Below are positions 6,835 to 16,371 of a DNA stretch of 64,000 nucleotides, in pieces. The DNA is taken from the NCBI RefSeq assembly GCF_000092285.1, contig NC_014100.1, positions 2,542,001 through 2,606,000 on the forward strand, in the 5' to 3' direction. A model generated the notes under the pieces. The model saw nothing but the letters and a program-made list of their open reading frames with translations, did no database searches and was not told the origin of the DNA. The stretch's first letter is position 1; the number at the start of each line of letters is the position of its first letter. The stretch is from Caulobacter segnis ATCC 21756 (GTDB lineage Bacteria > Pseudomonadota > Alphaproteobacteria > Caulobacterales > Caulobacteraceae). The position numbers and the translations under genes are program-made.

Positions 6835-8856
6835 ATGGATCGTCTGAAGCTGGCCGCGAGCCTTCTGGCCATGCTGTTCGCCTCGCCAGCGCTCGCCCAG
6901 AGCTCGCCCAGCGTCGGCGTCTTGCGCGCCACCGCCCCCACGGCGCAGGGGGGCGCCAACGGCGTGGCGCTGCTGCGCGACCCCAAGGATCCGGCCAGAA
7001 GCACCATCGCGGCCAGCGGGAAGCTTGGCGGGCTGGAACTCTACGCCTTGAACGGCCAGCGCCTAGACGCTCTGCCCGGCGGCGAAATCTATGCCGTGGA
7101 CACGCGTGACGACGGGGCGCGAGCCTTGATTGCCGCCCTGGACCGCAAGGCTGGTCGCCTGCGCCTCTTCGCTCGCGACTACGCCAGCGGCGCGACCACG
7201 GCCCTCGACGCCCGCCCCTTGTTGCTGGGCTACTCCGGCGAGGGTCTCTGCCTGCATCGCAGCGCCCGCGACAATTCCCTCTACGCCTTCGCGATGGGCC
7301 GAGAAGGCCAACTGGATCAGTGGCTGCTTTTCGAAACCGCCGACGGCAAGCTGGACGGTCGCGTGGTGCGTCGCCTGCACCTCTCTTCCGAGGCCAAGTT
7401 CTGCGTCGCCGATGACGCCAGCGGCGCGCTCTATGTCGCCCAGAAGGCCGTCGGGATCTGGCGTTATGACGCCGATCCGGAGGCCGAACCGGTTCCCGCC
7501 ATCGTCGACATCAATCGCCTGGGCCAAATCGCCGGCGAGGTGGAAGGCCTGGCGGTGATCAACGGCGGCAAGGGCGCCGACTACCTAATCGCCGCCAACC
7601 CTGGGCGGGGCGACTACAACGTCTATGACCGCTCCGCCGACGACCGCTTCGTGGGCGGCTTCCGGATCGAGGCTAACGGCGCGGCGGCGGTGGCCAAGCC
7701 GTCCGGTCTCTTCGGCTTGCGCGCGCCGCTCGGCGACGACCTGTCGGCCGGCGCCTTGCTGGTCGCCGACGATCGCAAGGGCGGCGGCGACAGCAAGATC
7801 GTCTCGTGGGCCGCCGTCGCCGCGGCGTTGAAGCTGCCGACAGGCGTGGACGTGCCGTCCGCCACGCCGAGCCGGCTCGCCTTGGTGCGCCCTGTCATGG
7901 AGACCGAGCCGGTCGATCATGATGGCGACGCCGCCGACGATCCCGCGATCTGGGTCCATCCGACCGATCCGGCCAAGAGCGCCATCATCGCCACCGACAA
8001 GAAGGGCGGCATGCTGGTCTATGACCTGACCGGCAAGCGGCTCCAGTACCTACCCGACGGCAAGATGAACAATGTGGACCTGCGGGGCGGCTTCAAGCTG
8101 GGCGGCAAGACCGTGACGCTGGTCGCCGCCAGCGACCGCACCCACAAGGCGATCGCTCTCTACACGATCGATCCCGAGACCCGCCTGCTGACCAGCGTCG
8201 CCGACGGCGTGCAGGCCACCAACCTTTCGGATCCGTACGGCCTCTGCATGTACCGGGACCGCAAGGGCGCGACCTTCGTGTTCATCAGCGATCCTGATGG
8301 CTTGGTCCGTCAGTGGAGGCTGAGCCCGACCGCTGCAGGCAAGGTCCGCGCCGAGGCCGTGCGCGACATCCGCTTCGACAGTCAGACCGAAGGCTGCGTC
8401 GCCGACGACGAGACCGGCGCGCTCTATGTCGCTGAAGAGGACGTCGCGCTGTGGCGACTGGGCGCCGATCCCAAGGCTGGCGGCGCCCGCAAGGCCATCG
8501 CTCGCGTGGCCGACAGTCCGGCGTTGAAGGACGATCTTGAGGGTGTCGGCCTTTATGCGCAGCCCAAGGGCAAGGGCTATCTGGTCGTCTCCAGCCAGGG
8601 CGACAACAGCTACGCGGTGTTCCGGCGAGACGGCGATAACGCCTATGTCGGCAGCTTCGCCGTGACGGCCAATGGCGACAACGGCGTCGACGGGATTTCC
8701 GAGACCGATGGCCTGGACGTGACGAGCGCCTCGCTAGGCGCTGGCCTGGAGGCCGGAGCCTTCGTCGCCCAGGACGGTCGCAACATCGCCCCGCCGGAAC
8801 ACCAGAACTTCAAGCTCGTGCCGTGGTCCGCCATAGCGGCCAAGCTGAAGCTCTAA
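6835..8856 (+). CDS. Double-domain beta-propeller phytase
   Basis: 673 residues with a signal peptide (MDRLKLAASLLAMLFASPAL, cut after AQ). The protein is two beta-propeller phytase domains in tandem, about residues 25-345 and 350-673. Matching blocks recur in both halves: LNGQRLDALPGGEIYAVD versus LTGKRLQYLPDGKMNNVD, and CVADDASGALYVAQKAVGIW versus CVADDETGALYVAEEDVALW. Only the second domain has the calcium-rich opening DHDGDAADDPAIWVHP and the acidic EED pair; the first looks degenerate. Beta-propeller phytases release phosphate from phytate, and in described dual-domain phytases the weak first domain assists the second. I placed the start at 6835, not the ATG at 6805, because it begins directly with the signal peptide. 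Confidence 0.9.
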   Translation: MDRLKLAASLLAMLFASPALAQSSPSVGVLRATAPTAQGGANGVALLRDPKDPARSTIAASGKLGGLELYALNGQRLDALPGGEIYAVDTRDDGARALIAALDRKAGRLRLFARDYASGATTALDARPLLLGYSGEGLCLHRSARDNSLYAFAMGREGQLDQWLLFETADGKLDGRVVRRLHLSSEAKFCVADDASGALYVAQKAVGIWRYDADPEAEPVPAIVDINRLGQIAGEVEGLAVINGGKGADYLIAANPGRGDYNVYDRSADDRFVGGFRIEANGAAAVAKPSGLFGLRAPLGDDLSAGALLVADDRKGGGDSKIVSWAAVAAALKLPTGVDVPSATPSRLALVRPVMETEPVDHDGDAADDPAIWVHPTDPAKSAIIATDKKGGMLVYDLTGKRLQYLPDGKMNNVDLRGGFKLGGKTVTLVAASDRTHKAIALYTIDPETRLLTSVADGVQATNLSDPYGLCMYRDRKGATFVFISDPDGLVRQWRLSPTAAGKVRAEAVRDIRFDSQTEGCVADDETGALYVAEEDVALWRLGADPKAGGARKAIARVADSPALKDDLEGVGLYAQPKGKGYLVVSSQGDNSYAVFRRDGDNAYVGSFAVTANGDNGVDGISETDGLDVTSASLGAGLEAGAFVAQDGRNIAPPEHQNFKLVPWSAIAAKLKL

Positions 8857-8882
8857 GGCCGGCTGACGCCGTTCGCGCTCGC

Positions 8883-9317
8883 TTAGCGCAGCTTGGCCAG
8901 CAGGAGGCTGAGCTGATCACGCTCGGCGGCCGTCAGCGCGGCGAACGCTTCCTGGTCGTGCACGGCGGTTTCCTGCTCGATGCGCGCGCGCAGGGCCTCG
9001 CCGGCCGCCGTCAGGTGCAATGCGTTGGTTCGCCGATCGCGTCCGGGACGGCGTTCGATGGCGCCGAGGGCCTCCATCTCGTCCACGGCCTTGACCGTGC
9101 TGGCGCGATTCACGCCCAGGGCGCGGCCCAGCGTCGTCTGATCGCAGCCTGGATGCAGGCCGATATAGACGATGGCGGTAGCCCGTGCGGGGGTCACGCC
9201 CAGCGGCGCGAGCCGTGCGCTGAGTCCGGCCATCACGCGTACGTCGGCGTAGTGAAGTTGCAGTCCCAGGCGGTTCCCCAGGACGCCAAAGGCGGCGATC
9301 TCTTCCATATCGGGCAA
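8883..9317 (-). CDS. MarR-family transcriptional regulator
   Basis: 144 residues with the MarR winged-helix layout. The recognition region TTLGRALGVNRASTVKAVDE is near residues 60-80, the wing GAIERRPGRDRRTNALHLTAAG near 84-106, and dimerisation helices lie at both ends. It converges on the phytase gene with 26 bases between stops. The target is unknown; it may be autoregulated. The start could also be the ATG three codons in. MarR proteins usually sense small aromatic or oxidising ligands, but nothing here identifies the ligand. Confidence 0.88.
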   Translation of the reverse strand: MPDMEEIAAFGVLGNRLGLQLHYADVRVMAGLSARLAPLGVTPARATAIVYIGLHPGCDQTTLGRALGVNRASTVKAVDEMEALGAIERRPGRDRRTNALHLTAAGEALRARIEQETAVHDQEAFAALTAAERDQLSLLLAKLR

Positions 9318-9411
9318 GGCTTTAGAGAAATTGGTACGCCAAGGAAACTGTATTCGAACAGGTCTATAGCGCCTCAGCGCGTTAACGCAGGCTCGTCGAG
9401 GCCGGAAACCT

Positions 9412-10146
9412 TCAGTCCGCGCGGATGGTTCGAGCGGCCCCCAGCGGCGTTTCCCCGCTCATCGCCGCTTCGAAAACCTTGGCGTTACGGACCGCGGCCA
9501 GGGCGTGATCGCGCATGATCTGCTCCGCCGCGAGCGCATCGCCGCGTTCGATCGCCTCCAGCACCGCCTTGTGCTGCCGGTGCGCCGCGATGAGATGCTC
9601 GTACTCGGCGGCGAGATCCGTCAGGTCCAGCGCCAGCGCGCCCGCGCCCGCGAAAGGCTCGAAGTTGTTGCGCGCCAAGGCCGTCTCGACCGCGACATTC
9701 CCCGCGGCGGCCACCAGGGTGTCGTGGAACGCCAGATTGTAGGCCGCGTAGCGGTCTAGGTCCTCGGCGCACAGTTGGCCGGAGGCGAACAGGGCCTCGC
9801 CCTCTTCGATCAGGGCCGCGAGGCGCTGACGCGTTTGCTCGCTCGCGCCCCCCTCGGCCAAGCGCCGCGCCGCGAAACCCTCGAGCACGCCCCGCACCTC
9901 GATGGCGTCGCGGATCTGCCCGGTCGAGACGCCCCGCGCCGCGTATCCGCGCGCGCCTAGGCGGACGACCAGCCCCTCCTGCTCCAGGCTTCGCAGCGCC
10001 GTGCGCACCGGCATGCGCGAAACGCCCAGCGCCGCCGCCGTCGGAATTTCGGCGATGCGCTCGCCGCTCTTGATCTCGCCCGAGGCGATCATCTTGCGAA
10101 GGGCCATCAGCACGCGTTGGCCCGGCTTCATCCTCGGCGTCTCCAT
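9412..10146 (-). CDS. vanR: GntR-family repressor of vanillate catabolism
   Basis: 244 residues: an N-terminal GntR winged helix (recognition helix region ALGVSRMPVRTALRSLEQEG, about residues 34-54) and a C-terminal all-helical FCD effector domain with its metal-binding acidic and histidine residues (EVRGVLEGFAARRL near 83, FHDTLVAAAGN near 139). It is divergent from vanAB across 125 bases holding two ATTGGATCCAAT palindromes. Caulobacter VanR is known to bind ATTGGATCCAAT and to be released by vanillate, so the identity is well supported by both protein family and operator sequence. It represses vanAB, and probably itself, from the shared region. Confidence 0.93.
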   Translation of the reverse strand: METPRMKPGQRVLMALRKMIASGEIKSGERIAEIPTAAALGVSRMPVRTALRSLEQEGLVVRLGARGYAARGVSTGQIRDAIEVRGVLEGFAARRLAEGGASEQTRQRLAALIEEGEALFASGQLCAEDLDRYAAYNLAFHDTLVAAAGNVAVETALARNNFEPFAGAGALALDLTDLAAEYEHLIAAHRQHKAVLEAIERGDALAAEQIMRDHALAAVRNAKVFEAAMSGETPLGAARTIRAD

Positions 10147-10186
10147 GGCGCGACCCTAGCCGACCGCCCGAGCGCCTCACAAGCTG

Positions 10187-10204
10187 AAGATTGGATCCAA
10201 TCTT
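10187..10204. promoter_or_regulatory. VanR operator O1
   Basis: An 18-base perfect palindrome, AAGATTGGATCCAATCTT, centred on GGATCC. Its core ATTGGATCCAAT is the known VanR operator of Caulobacter. It ends on the first bases of the vanAB -35 box, so bound VanR would block polymerase. Its centre is 39 bases from that of O2. Confidence 0.9.
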
Positions 10205-10231
10205 GACGCCGCCGCCGGAGGCGTGACAATT
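10203..10231 (+). promoter_or_regulatory. vanAB promoter
   Basis: TTGACG at 10203-10208, a 17-base spacer and ACAATT at 10226-10231 form a plausible housekeeping promoter reading into vanA. The -35 box overlaps O1 and the -10 box overlaps O2. This is the layout expected of the vanillate-inducible promoter. Confidence 0.7.
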
Positions 10232-10242
10232 GGATCCAATTG
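10227..10242. promoter_or_regulatory. VanR operator O2
   Basis: A 16-base perfect palindrome, CAATTGGATCCAATTG, with the same ATTGGATCCAAT core as O1. It covers the -10 box and probable transcription start of vanAB, 30 bases before the vanA start codon. Confidence 0.9.
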
Positions 10243-10271
10243 GCGAAGACCAAAGACCGCGTGAGGAAACG

Positions 10272-11345
10272 ATGATGGGCACCGAACTGGCGACTTCCCT
10301 CCCCCCTTGGCCGCTCGACGCCTGGTACGTTGCCTGCACGCCAGGAGAGATCGCCGACAAGCCGTTGGGCCGGCGCATCTGCGGCCAGGCCATGGTCATT
10401 CACCGCGGCAGAGACGGCCAGGCGGTGGCCTTGGAGGATTTCTGCCCTCACCGCGGCGCGCCTCTCTCCCTGGGCTTCGTACGGGACGGCGAACTCGTCT
10501 GCGGCTACCACGGCCTGGCCATGGGGTGCGATGGTCGAGCGGCCTCCATGCCCGGCCAGCGCGTTATCGGCTTTCCGGCGATCCGCGCCTTTCCGGTGCT
10601 GGAACGCTACGGCTTCATCTGGGTCTGGCCGGGCGATCCCGCCCAGGCCGATCCGGCCAAGCTGCACCCGCTGTTCTGGGCCGAAAGCCCCGATTGGACC
10701 TACGGCGGCGGGCTCTATCACATCGCCTGCGACTATCGGCTGATGGTCGACAACCTGATGGACCTGACCCACGAGACCTACGTCCACGCCACCAGCATCG
10801 GTCAGAAGGAGATCGACGAGGCGCCGGTGACCACCAAGCTCGAGGGCGACGAAGTGGTGACCAGCCGCTTCATGGAGGGAATCCACGCCCCGCCGTTCTG
10901 GCGCATGGCCCTGCGCGGCGCGGGCCTGCCCGAGGACGCCCTGGTCGACCGTTGGCAGATCTGTCGCTTCTCATTGCCCAGCCACGTCATGATCGAGGTC
11001 GGCGTGGCCCTGGCGGGCCATGGCGGCTACCAGGCGCCCGCCGACAAGAAGGTCTCCAGCGTCGTCGTGGACTTCATCACGCCGGAGACCGAGACCTCTC
11101 ACTGGTATTTCTGGGGCATGGCCCGCAGCTTCGCGGTTTCCGACGCGGCCCTGACCGACACCATCCGCGAAGGCCAGGGCAAGATCTTCTCCGAAGACCT
11201 GGAAATGCTGGAACGCCAGCAGAAGAACCTGCTGGCCTGGCCCGACCGCAAGCTGCTCAAGCTGAATATCGACGCCGGCGGCGTGCGCTCGCGCATGGCG
11301 ATCGACAAGGCCATCGCGCAAGAAGTCGCGGCGCGCGCCGGATGA
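10272..11345 (+). CDS. vanA: Vanillate O-demethylase, oxygenase component
   Basis: 357 residues. The Rieske [2Fe-2S] ligands are C58-x-H60 (FCPHRGAPLS) and C77-xx-H80 (CGYHG). The mononuclear iron site is in DNLMDLTHETYVH (H167 and H172). VanA with the VanB reductase converts vanillate to protocatechuate and formaldehyde using NADH and O2. The start at the ATGATG (10272) follows a GAGGAAA ribosome-binding site; the longer open frame starts inside operator O2 and is rejected. It overlaps vanB by 4 bases (ATGA). Regulation is by VanR through the two operators immediately upstream. Related Rieske demethylases act on other methoxybenzoates, but the vanR and operator context makes vanillate the likely substrate. 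Confidence 0.95.
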   Translation: MMGTELATSLPPWPLDAWYVACTPGEIADKPLGRRICGQAMVIHRGRDGQAVALEDFCPHRGAPLSLGFVRDGELVCGYHGLAMGCDGRAASMPGQRVIGFPAIRAFPVLERYGFIWVWPGDPAQADPAKLHPLFWAESPDWTYGGGLYHIACDYRLMVDNLMDLTHETYVHATSIGQKEIDEAPVTTKLEGDEVVTSRFMEGIHAPPFWRMALRGAGLPEDALVDRWQICRFSLPSHVMIEVGVALAGHGGYQAPADKKVSSVVVDFITPETETSHWYFWGMARSFAVSDAALTDTIREGQGKIFSEDLEMLERQQKNLLAWPDRKLLKLNIDAGGVRSRMAIDKAIAQEVAARAG

Positions 11346-12293
11346 TCAAGGTTCGCGTCGCGTCCCGCGTCCCCGTCGCTGAAGACATCATCGGCCTGGA
11401 CCTTGTTCACGCCGACGGCGAGGCGCTGCCCCCTTTCAGCGCCGGGGCGCATGTCGATCTGTTCCTCGGCAACGGCATGACGCGGCAATACTCGCTGTGC
11501 AACGATCCGGCCGATCAGAGCCGATACCGGATCGCCGTCTTGCGCGAGCCGTCTTCCCGCGGCGGCTCGGCCTTCGTGCACGACGCCCTGCTCAAGGGCG
11601 CGGTTCTGACGATCAGCCCGCCCCGGAACCTCTTCGCCCTGGACGAGGACGGACATGAGCACCGGCTGTTCGCGGGCGGTGTCGGAGTGACGCCGATCCT
11701 GGCCATGGCCTACCGGCTCCATGCTTTGGGCGCGCGCTTCATCCTGCACTACTGCGCGCGATCGCGGTCGCGCGCGGCGTTCCTGGAGGAGCTGGCGGCC
11801 GCGCCGTTCGCCGCGTCGGTGCGTCTGAGCTTCGACGACGAGCCAGACACCCGCCTTGATCTCGATGCGGTGCTGGCCGCGCCCTCGCCTGACCGCCGCA
11901 TCTATGTATGCGGTCCGGGCGGCTTCATGGCCTTCGTCACCGAAGGCGCCGCCGCCCGCGGCTGGACCTCCGGTCAGATCCGCAGGGAGCATTTCGCCGC
12001 CGAGGTTGCGCCGACGGACCAGAACCGCCCATTCGACCTGGTGATCGCCAGCAGTGGCCAGGTCGTGGGGGTGGCCGCGGACCAGACGGCGGCGCAAGCC
12101 TTGGAGGCGGCCGGGGTGTTCGTGCCGCTCTCTTGCGAACAAGGCGTCTGCGGGACCTGCCTGACTCCCGTGATCGAGGGCGAAGTGGAGCACCGCGACG
12201 CCTTTCAGACCGACGCCGAAAAGGCGGCGGGCCTGGCCTTCACCCCTTGCTGTTCACGCGCCCCGGGGCCAGCGGCTGGTGATCGACCTCTAA
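11342..12293 (+). CDS. vanB: Vanillate O-demethylase, reductase component (C-terminal frameshift)
   Basis: VanB passes electrons from NADH to VanA. Domains in order: flavin-binding barrel (RQYSLCND near residue 47), NAD-binding domain (GGVGVTPILAMAY near 113) and C-terminal plant-type [2Fe-2S] domain (CEQGVCGTCLTPVIEG, with a fourth cysteine in TPCCSR). The frame as given continues to a stop at 12427, adding an abnormal proline/arginine-rich tail antisense to the next gene. Dropping one base in the CCCCGGGG run at 12261-12268 restores the usual ending PGQRLVIDL and a stop at 12291-12293, giving 316 residues. The cluster ligands all precede the shift, so activity might survive even if the shift is real. 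The start overlaps vanA by four bases. Confidence 0.9.
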
Positions 12294-12316
12294 ATCCGAG
12301 GCCAGGCTACGGGCCG

Positions 12317-13672
12317 CTACCGAGGCGCCGCCGGCGCCGCCGCGGTGTCGTGGCGAAGCTGCAGCCCAAGCGCCCAGCGGTTCTGGAAGCCCGGCCAATA
12401 GCCCGCGCTGGCCGTGTCCGATGGTGAGGCGTAGGCGCCCGCCGAGCCCGCGTCCGACCCGGGCCGCCAGACCCCGTCGACGGCCTTGACCGTGGGCACG
12501 GCCAGATAGGCGCCGTGCGCCTGGTCGCCCTTCAGTCGCGCGTCCAGGAAGGCGGTGATGAAGTGGCGGTTGATGGCCAGGATGCGGTCGCGACGCCACA
12601 CGGGCTCCTCGAAGCGCACGACGGATTGGAAATCGCCGACAAGGCTGGGCGGCGTGCCGTCGCGCGCGATGTTGTGACGGGCGTTCTCATAGACCAGCAG
12701 GTTCCGATCGGCGCCCGTCATCGCGCCATAGACCCAGGCGACGCCGTCGCCATAGCCGCTCACGTCGTCTTGGTCGCCGACGATGAGCAGACTGGGAACG
12801 GTGATCTTGGCGAGGCTTTCGGCGGTCCAAGCGCGCAGCGGCGGCGCGCCGCCCCAGGGTGCGAAAGCCACCATCGCCTTGACGTTCTGGGGCGCGCCCG
12901 CCGCGAACGTTGGATTGTCGGTCGTGAATGGCCGCAGCAGGCCGGCGGGCGCCGACTTCGAGAGAGGTCCATTGGGATCCAGCCCCGCGCCCATAGTCGC
13001 CAGCGCGCCGAATCCGCCCATCGAATAGCCTATCAAGGCCACGTTTTCGGCGTCGTAGACATCCCGCAAGGGACCTTGCCCACCTTTGCGGGTCAGAGCG
13101 TCGATGACGAACCGCTGGTCGGCGACCCGGGTGATCACCGTGGTGGCGAAGGACAGCTGAGGCGCGGCCAGGGTGACCGGCTCCAGATCGTGGTGATCGA
13201 TCGCCGCCACCACATAGCCCTTGGACGCCAGGTTCTCGGCCAGGTCGCTAAAGCTGGTCGCCCAATTGCGATAGCCGTGTGAGATCACCACCAGCGGAAA
13301 GGCTTGGCCACGCACAGGCTTGGCGTCCGGATAGGCGCCGCCGGTCTTGTATGGGACCTCCGCGGGCGGCTTTCCGGCCGCCGGCTTGTCCGGCATCGTG
13401 TAGCGCGCCCTCGGCGCGTCGGCCGCCGGCTTGACCGCCGGATGCCAGAACGTCAGCGGCAGCGAGCGGTCGCCGCGGGCCAGCTTGCCGGCCGCCAGGT
13501 CGCTGGCGACTAGATCTGGCTGGTCCTTCTGGATCAGGGTCTGGGTGAGCACGCCGACGGGATAGGCCCCCGGCGCGGCCAAAGCCGGCGCGTCGGAGAG
13601 AGCTTCCTGAGCCAGACTCGCGCTTGGCGAGGCCAACAGCAAACAAAGCAGCCATCCGATCGGGAATTTCAT
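12317..13672 (-). CDS. Exported alpha/beta hydrolase (dienelactone hydrolase / PAF-acetylhydrolase-like)
   Basis: 451 residues with a signal peptide (residues 1-21, cut after SLAQ). The alpha/beta-hydrolase core includes the oxyanion block VVISHGYRNW near 128, the nucleophile elbow GYSMGG (S217), an aspartate in LLIVGDQDDVSGYG near 300 and a histidine in NARHNIARDG near 330. It should cleave esters in the periplasm. The substrate is not determined. It converges on vanB and is divergent from the TonB receptor at 13940, so it may act on material imported by that receptor, such as esterified aromatic compounds. That link is inference. The 267 bases to the receptor gene show no clear operator. 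Confidence 0.85.
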   Translation of the reverse strand: MKFPIGWLLCLLLASPSASLAQEALSDAPALAAPGAYPVGVLTQTLIQKDQPDLVASDLAAGKLARGDRSLPLTFWHPAVKPAADAPRARYTMPDKPAAGKPPAEVPYKTGGAYPDAKPVRGQAFPLVVISHGYRNWATSFSDLAENLASKGYVVAAIDHHDLEPVTLAAPQLSFATTVITRVADQRFVIDALTRKGGQGPLRDVYDAENVALIGYSMGGFGALATMGAGLDPNGPLSKSAPAGLLRPFTTDNPTFAAGAPQNVKAMVAFAPWGGAPPLRAWTAESLAKITVPSLLIVGDQDDVSGYGDGVAWVYGAMTGADRNLLVYENARHNIARDGTPPSLVGDFQSVVRFEEPVWRRDRILAINRHFITAFLDARLKGDQAHGAYLAVPTVKAVDGVWRPGSDAGSAGAYASPSDTASAGYWPGFQNRWALGLQLRHDTAAAPAAPR

Positions 13673-13939
13673 CGCGGAACCCTTTTTACGCCCAGAAGCG
13701 CGGGAGCCCGCCCGACGACAAGACGGGGCGACTCGTGCGCGCTGGGTCAGCGACTTAGCCGAGGCTCAAGACAGGTTTGTCACAAGCGCCCGACACTCCG
13801 TGCAAGGACACCAAGCCAAACCGTAGTTAAAAGCAACGCTTTCACGGAGCGGTCACATACCCGTCGCGAATTCGCAGTCGAGCCACCTTAAGCGCACGCC
13901 CCAAGGGCTCTCGCCCGCCGAATCCAAGGGGATCAGTGC

Positions 13940-16299
13940 ATGCGTTATCTTCATACGAGAAACTTGATGGTCGCGGTCAGCGGCCTGGCCCTGATGACCG
14001 GCGCGGCCCACGCCGCCGAACCCGCCGCTGCTCCCGCCGACACCTCGGCGTCTCAAGTGGAAGAACTTCTGGTCACGGCGCAAAAGCGTGAGCAGAAGAC
14101 GGTGGATGTCCCTCTGGCCCTGACGGCCTATTCGGGCGCGTTCCTCGACAAACTTGGCGTGCAGGAGTTCGAGGAACTGGGCCAGTTCGTGCCCGGCTTC
14201 GACGTTCAAAACCAGTCGCCGAACAACCCCGGCTTCGTGATGCGCGGCATCACCTCGGATTCCGGCGAGGCCACGAACGAGCCGCGCGTCTCGGTCTATC
14301 AGGACGGCGTTTCGGTCTCGAAATCACGCGGCTCCTATACCGAACTGTTCGATCTGGAGCGGGTCGAGGTGGCCAAGGGCCCGCAGTCGACCCTCTACGG
14401 TCGCGGCGCCCTGATCGGCGCGGTCAACGTCATTCAGGCCAAGGCCAAGCACACTCAGGACTGGAGCGCCAAGGTCGAGGGCGGCAACTACGGCTACTGG
14501 CTCGCCGAGGGCATGATCAACATGCCGATCACCGACAGCCTGGCGATCCGCCTGTCGGGCCGCGCCAAGCAACGCGACGGCTATGTGAAGAACCTGCTCG
14601 GCGGCGAAGACTTCAACTCGACCGACACCAAGGCCGTGCGCCTGGCGATCAACTACGCCCCGGGCGACCGTTTCAAGCTGGACGTCCTCTACAATTACGA
14701 GATCGACAAGCCCTCGGGCACCTCGTTCAAGTCGCTCAGCTACGCGCCCACTAACCCGACCACGGGCGCTGTGATCGGTGACCTTGGCCGCAACTCCGGC
14801 GCGGCCCTGACCACGGTGGATGGCTTCGAAAACGGCCAGAAGCTGGGCCTGAACCGTCGCCTGTGGAGCCTCACCAGCCTGGCCAGCTACAAGATCAGCG
14901 ACAGCCTGACCCTGAACTCGACCTCGGCCTATCGCTACTTCAGCGGCGAGGAAGTGTTCGATCCGGACGGCTTCTCGCTGCCGATGTTCACCTTCGCCGA
15001 GGATGCTGAAGGCAAGTCGGCCAGCCAGGAATTCCGCCTGAACTACGATAACGGCGGCAAGATCACCGCCTTTGGCGGCCTCAGCTATTTCTGGGAAGAC
15101 GGCTCGCAGCGCGTGCCGCTGCTGATCAACGAGAAGGTGACCTATCTCTTCCTGACCGGCCAACTCGCGCGCCCCAACGGTCTGTCGATGACGACGATCA
15201 ACGCGCTGCCTGGCCTGTCTGTGTTCCCGTCCAACCACTTGGAAGAATACACCAACTACGGCAAGACGAACTCCTACGACGCCTTCGCCGACGTCACCGT
15301 CCACGCCACCGACAAGCTCGAGCTGGCCGCGGGGGCCTGCGCTACACCTATGACGACAAGCAGAGCGGCTACAAGGCGGTGCTGAACGGCCCGTCGATCG
15401 TCGGCGGCAGCTCGGCCACGGCCGGCGTGCGCGGCCTGTTGGTCCAGTCGACCTTGAACAACGCGGCGCAGTACAAGAGCTTCACCGACTCCGGCGTGAC
15501 CTATCGCGCTGTGGCCCGCTACGCCGTGACCGACAACGCCAACGTCTACGCCTCGGTTTCGACCGGCCGCCGTCCCAAGGTGCTGTCGGGCTCGAACAGC
15601 AAGCCGGGCGCCGCCGCCACCTTCAGGGAAATCCCGGCCGAGAAGGTCACGTCCTACGAAGCCGGCGCCAAGGGCGAGTTCCTGGAGCGCCGTCTGGTCC
15701 TGGAAGGCTCGGTCTACCACTACGAATACACCAACTTCCAAACCAGCGTCCGCGACGCCAACGGCCTGGTCACCTCGACCAACGCCGGTTCGGCCAAGTC
15801 GACGGGATTCGAGGGCCAGGCCACCTATCAGCCCACCGCGGACGTCAGCCTGTTCGCCACCTACGGCTACAGCCACGCGCGCTTCGCGGTCGGCCTGTTC
15901 GACGGCAACCACTTCCGCCTGTCGCCCGACCATTCGGTTTCTGTGGGCGCCAATCTGTCCACGACTATCGCCGGCGGCCGCCTGACCTTCCTGCCGACGT
16001 ACACCTGGCAGTCGGAGCAATTCTTCGACAACAACAACGACATCGCGTCGCTGCAGAGCACCACGGGCACGATCAAGGACACCGTCCAAGACGAACGTCA
16101 GAAGGCCTTCGGCCTGGCAAACCTGCGCCTGACCTACCAACCGGAGGGCCGGAACGTGACCTTCGGAGCCTTCGTCAACAACGTGTTCGACGAGAAGTAC
16201 ATCAAGGACGCCGGCAACACCGGCGACGCCTTCGGCATCGCGACCTTCATCGCCGGCGAACCTCGCTTCTACGGCCTGTCGGTGTCGATCCGCCACTAG
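13940..16299 (+). pseudogene. TonB-dependent receptor with a mid-gene frameshift
   Basis: Signal peptide (cut near AHA-AE), TonB box region VEELLVTAQKREQKTVDVPL near residue 38, plug domain (VFVPGFDVQ, VEVAKGPQSTLYGRGALIGAVN) and a long beta-barrel ending in an aromatic strand (FYGLSVSIRH). The frame breaks near residue 464: the first part runs to 15385 and the second continues in another frame from about 15340 to 16299. Adding one G to the GGGGG run at 15331-15335 restores AAGGLRYTYDDKQSGY, a normal strand of such receptors, and one 786-residue protein. It is either a recent pseudogene or a sequencing error. Placed between vanAB and the ferulate genes, it may import lignin-derived aromatics; the substrate is inferred only from position. 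Confidence 0.88.
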
Positions 16300-16309
16300 A
16301 CCAAGGCAA

Positions 16310-16338
16310 GGGATCGGTCGCCACGGGCGGCCGATCCC
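16310..16338. terminator. Hairpin between convergent receptor and fcs genes
   Basis: GGGATCGG and CCGATCCC pair perfectly, and the stem continues inward through a G-T wobble to a three-base loop, about 13 pairs. It lies between two converging stops (16299 and 16372). There is no strong T tract, so it may act as a weak or bidirectional terminator. Confidence 0.5.
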
Positions 16339-16371
16339 GCTGCCGACGACGCTGGCGCGCAGCTCCTGGGC

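Noticed and set aside
10307..11341. Apparent long frame fused in front of VanB
   Set aside because: This stretch is the wrong frame of vanA; VanB begins at 11342 with MIKVRVASR after the four-base overlap.
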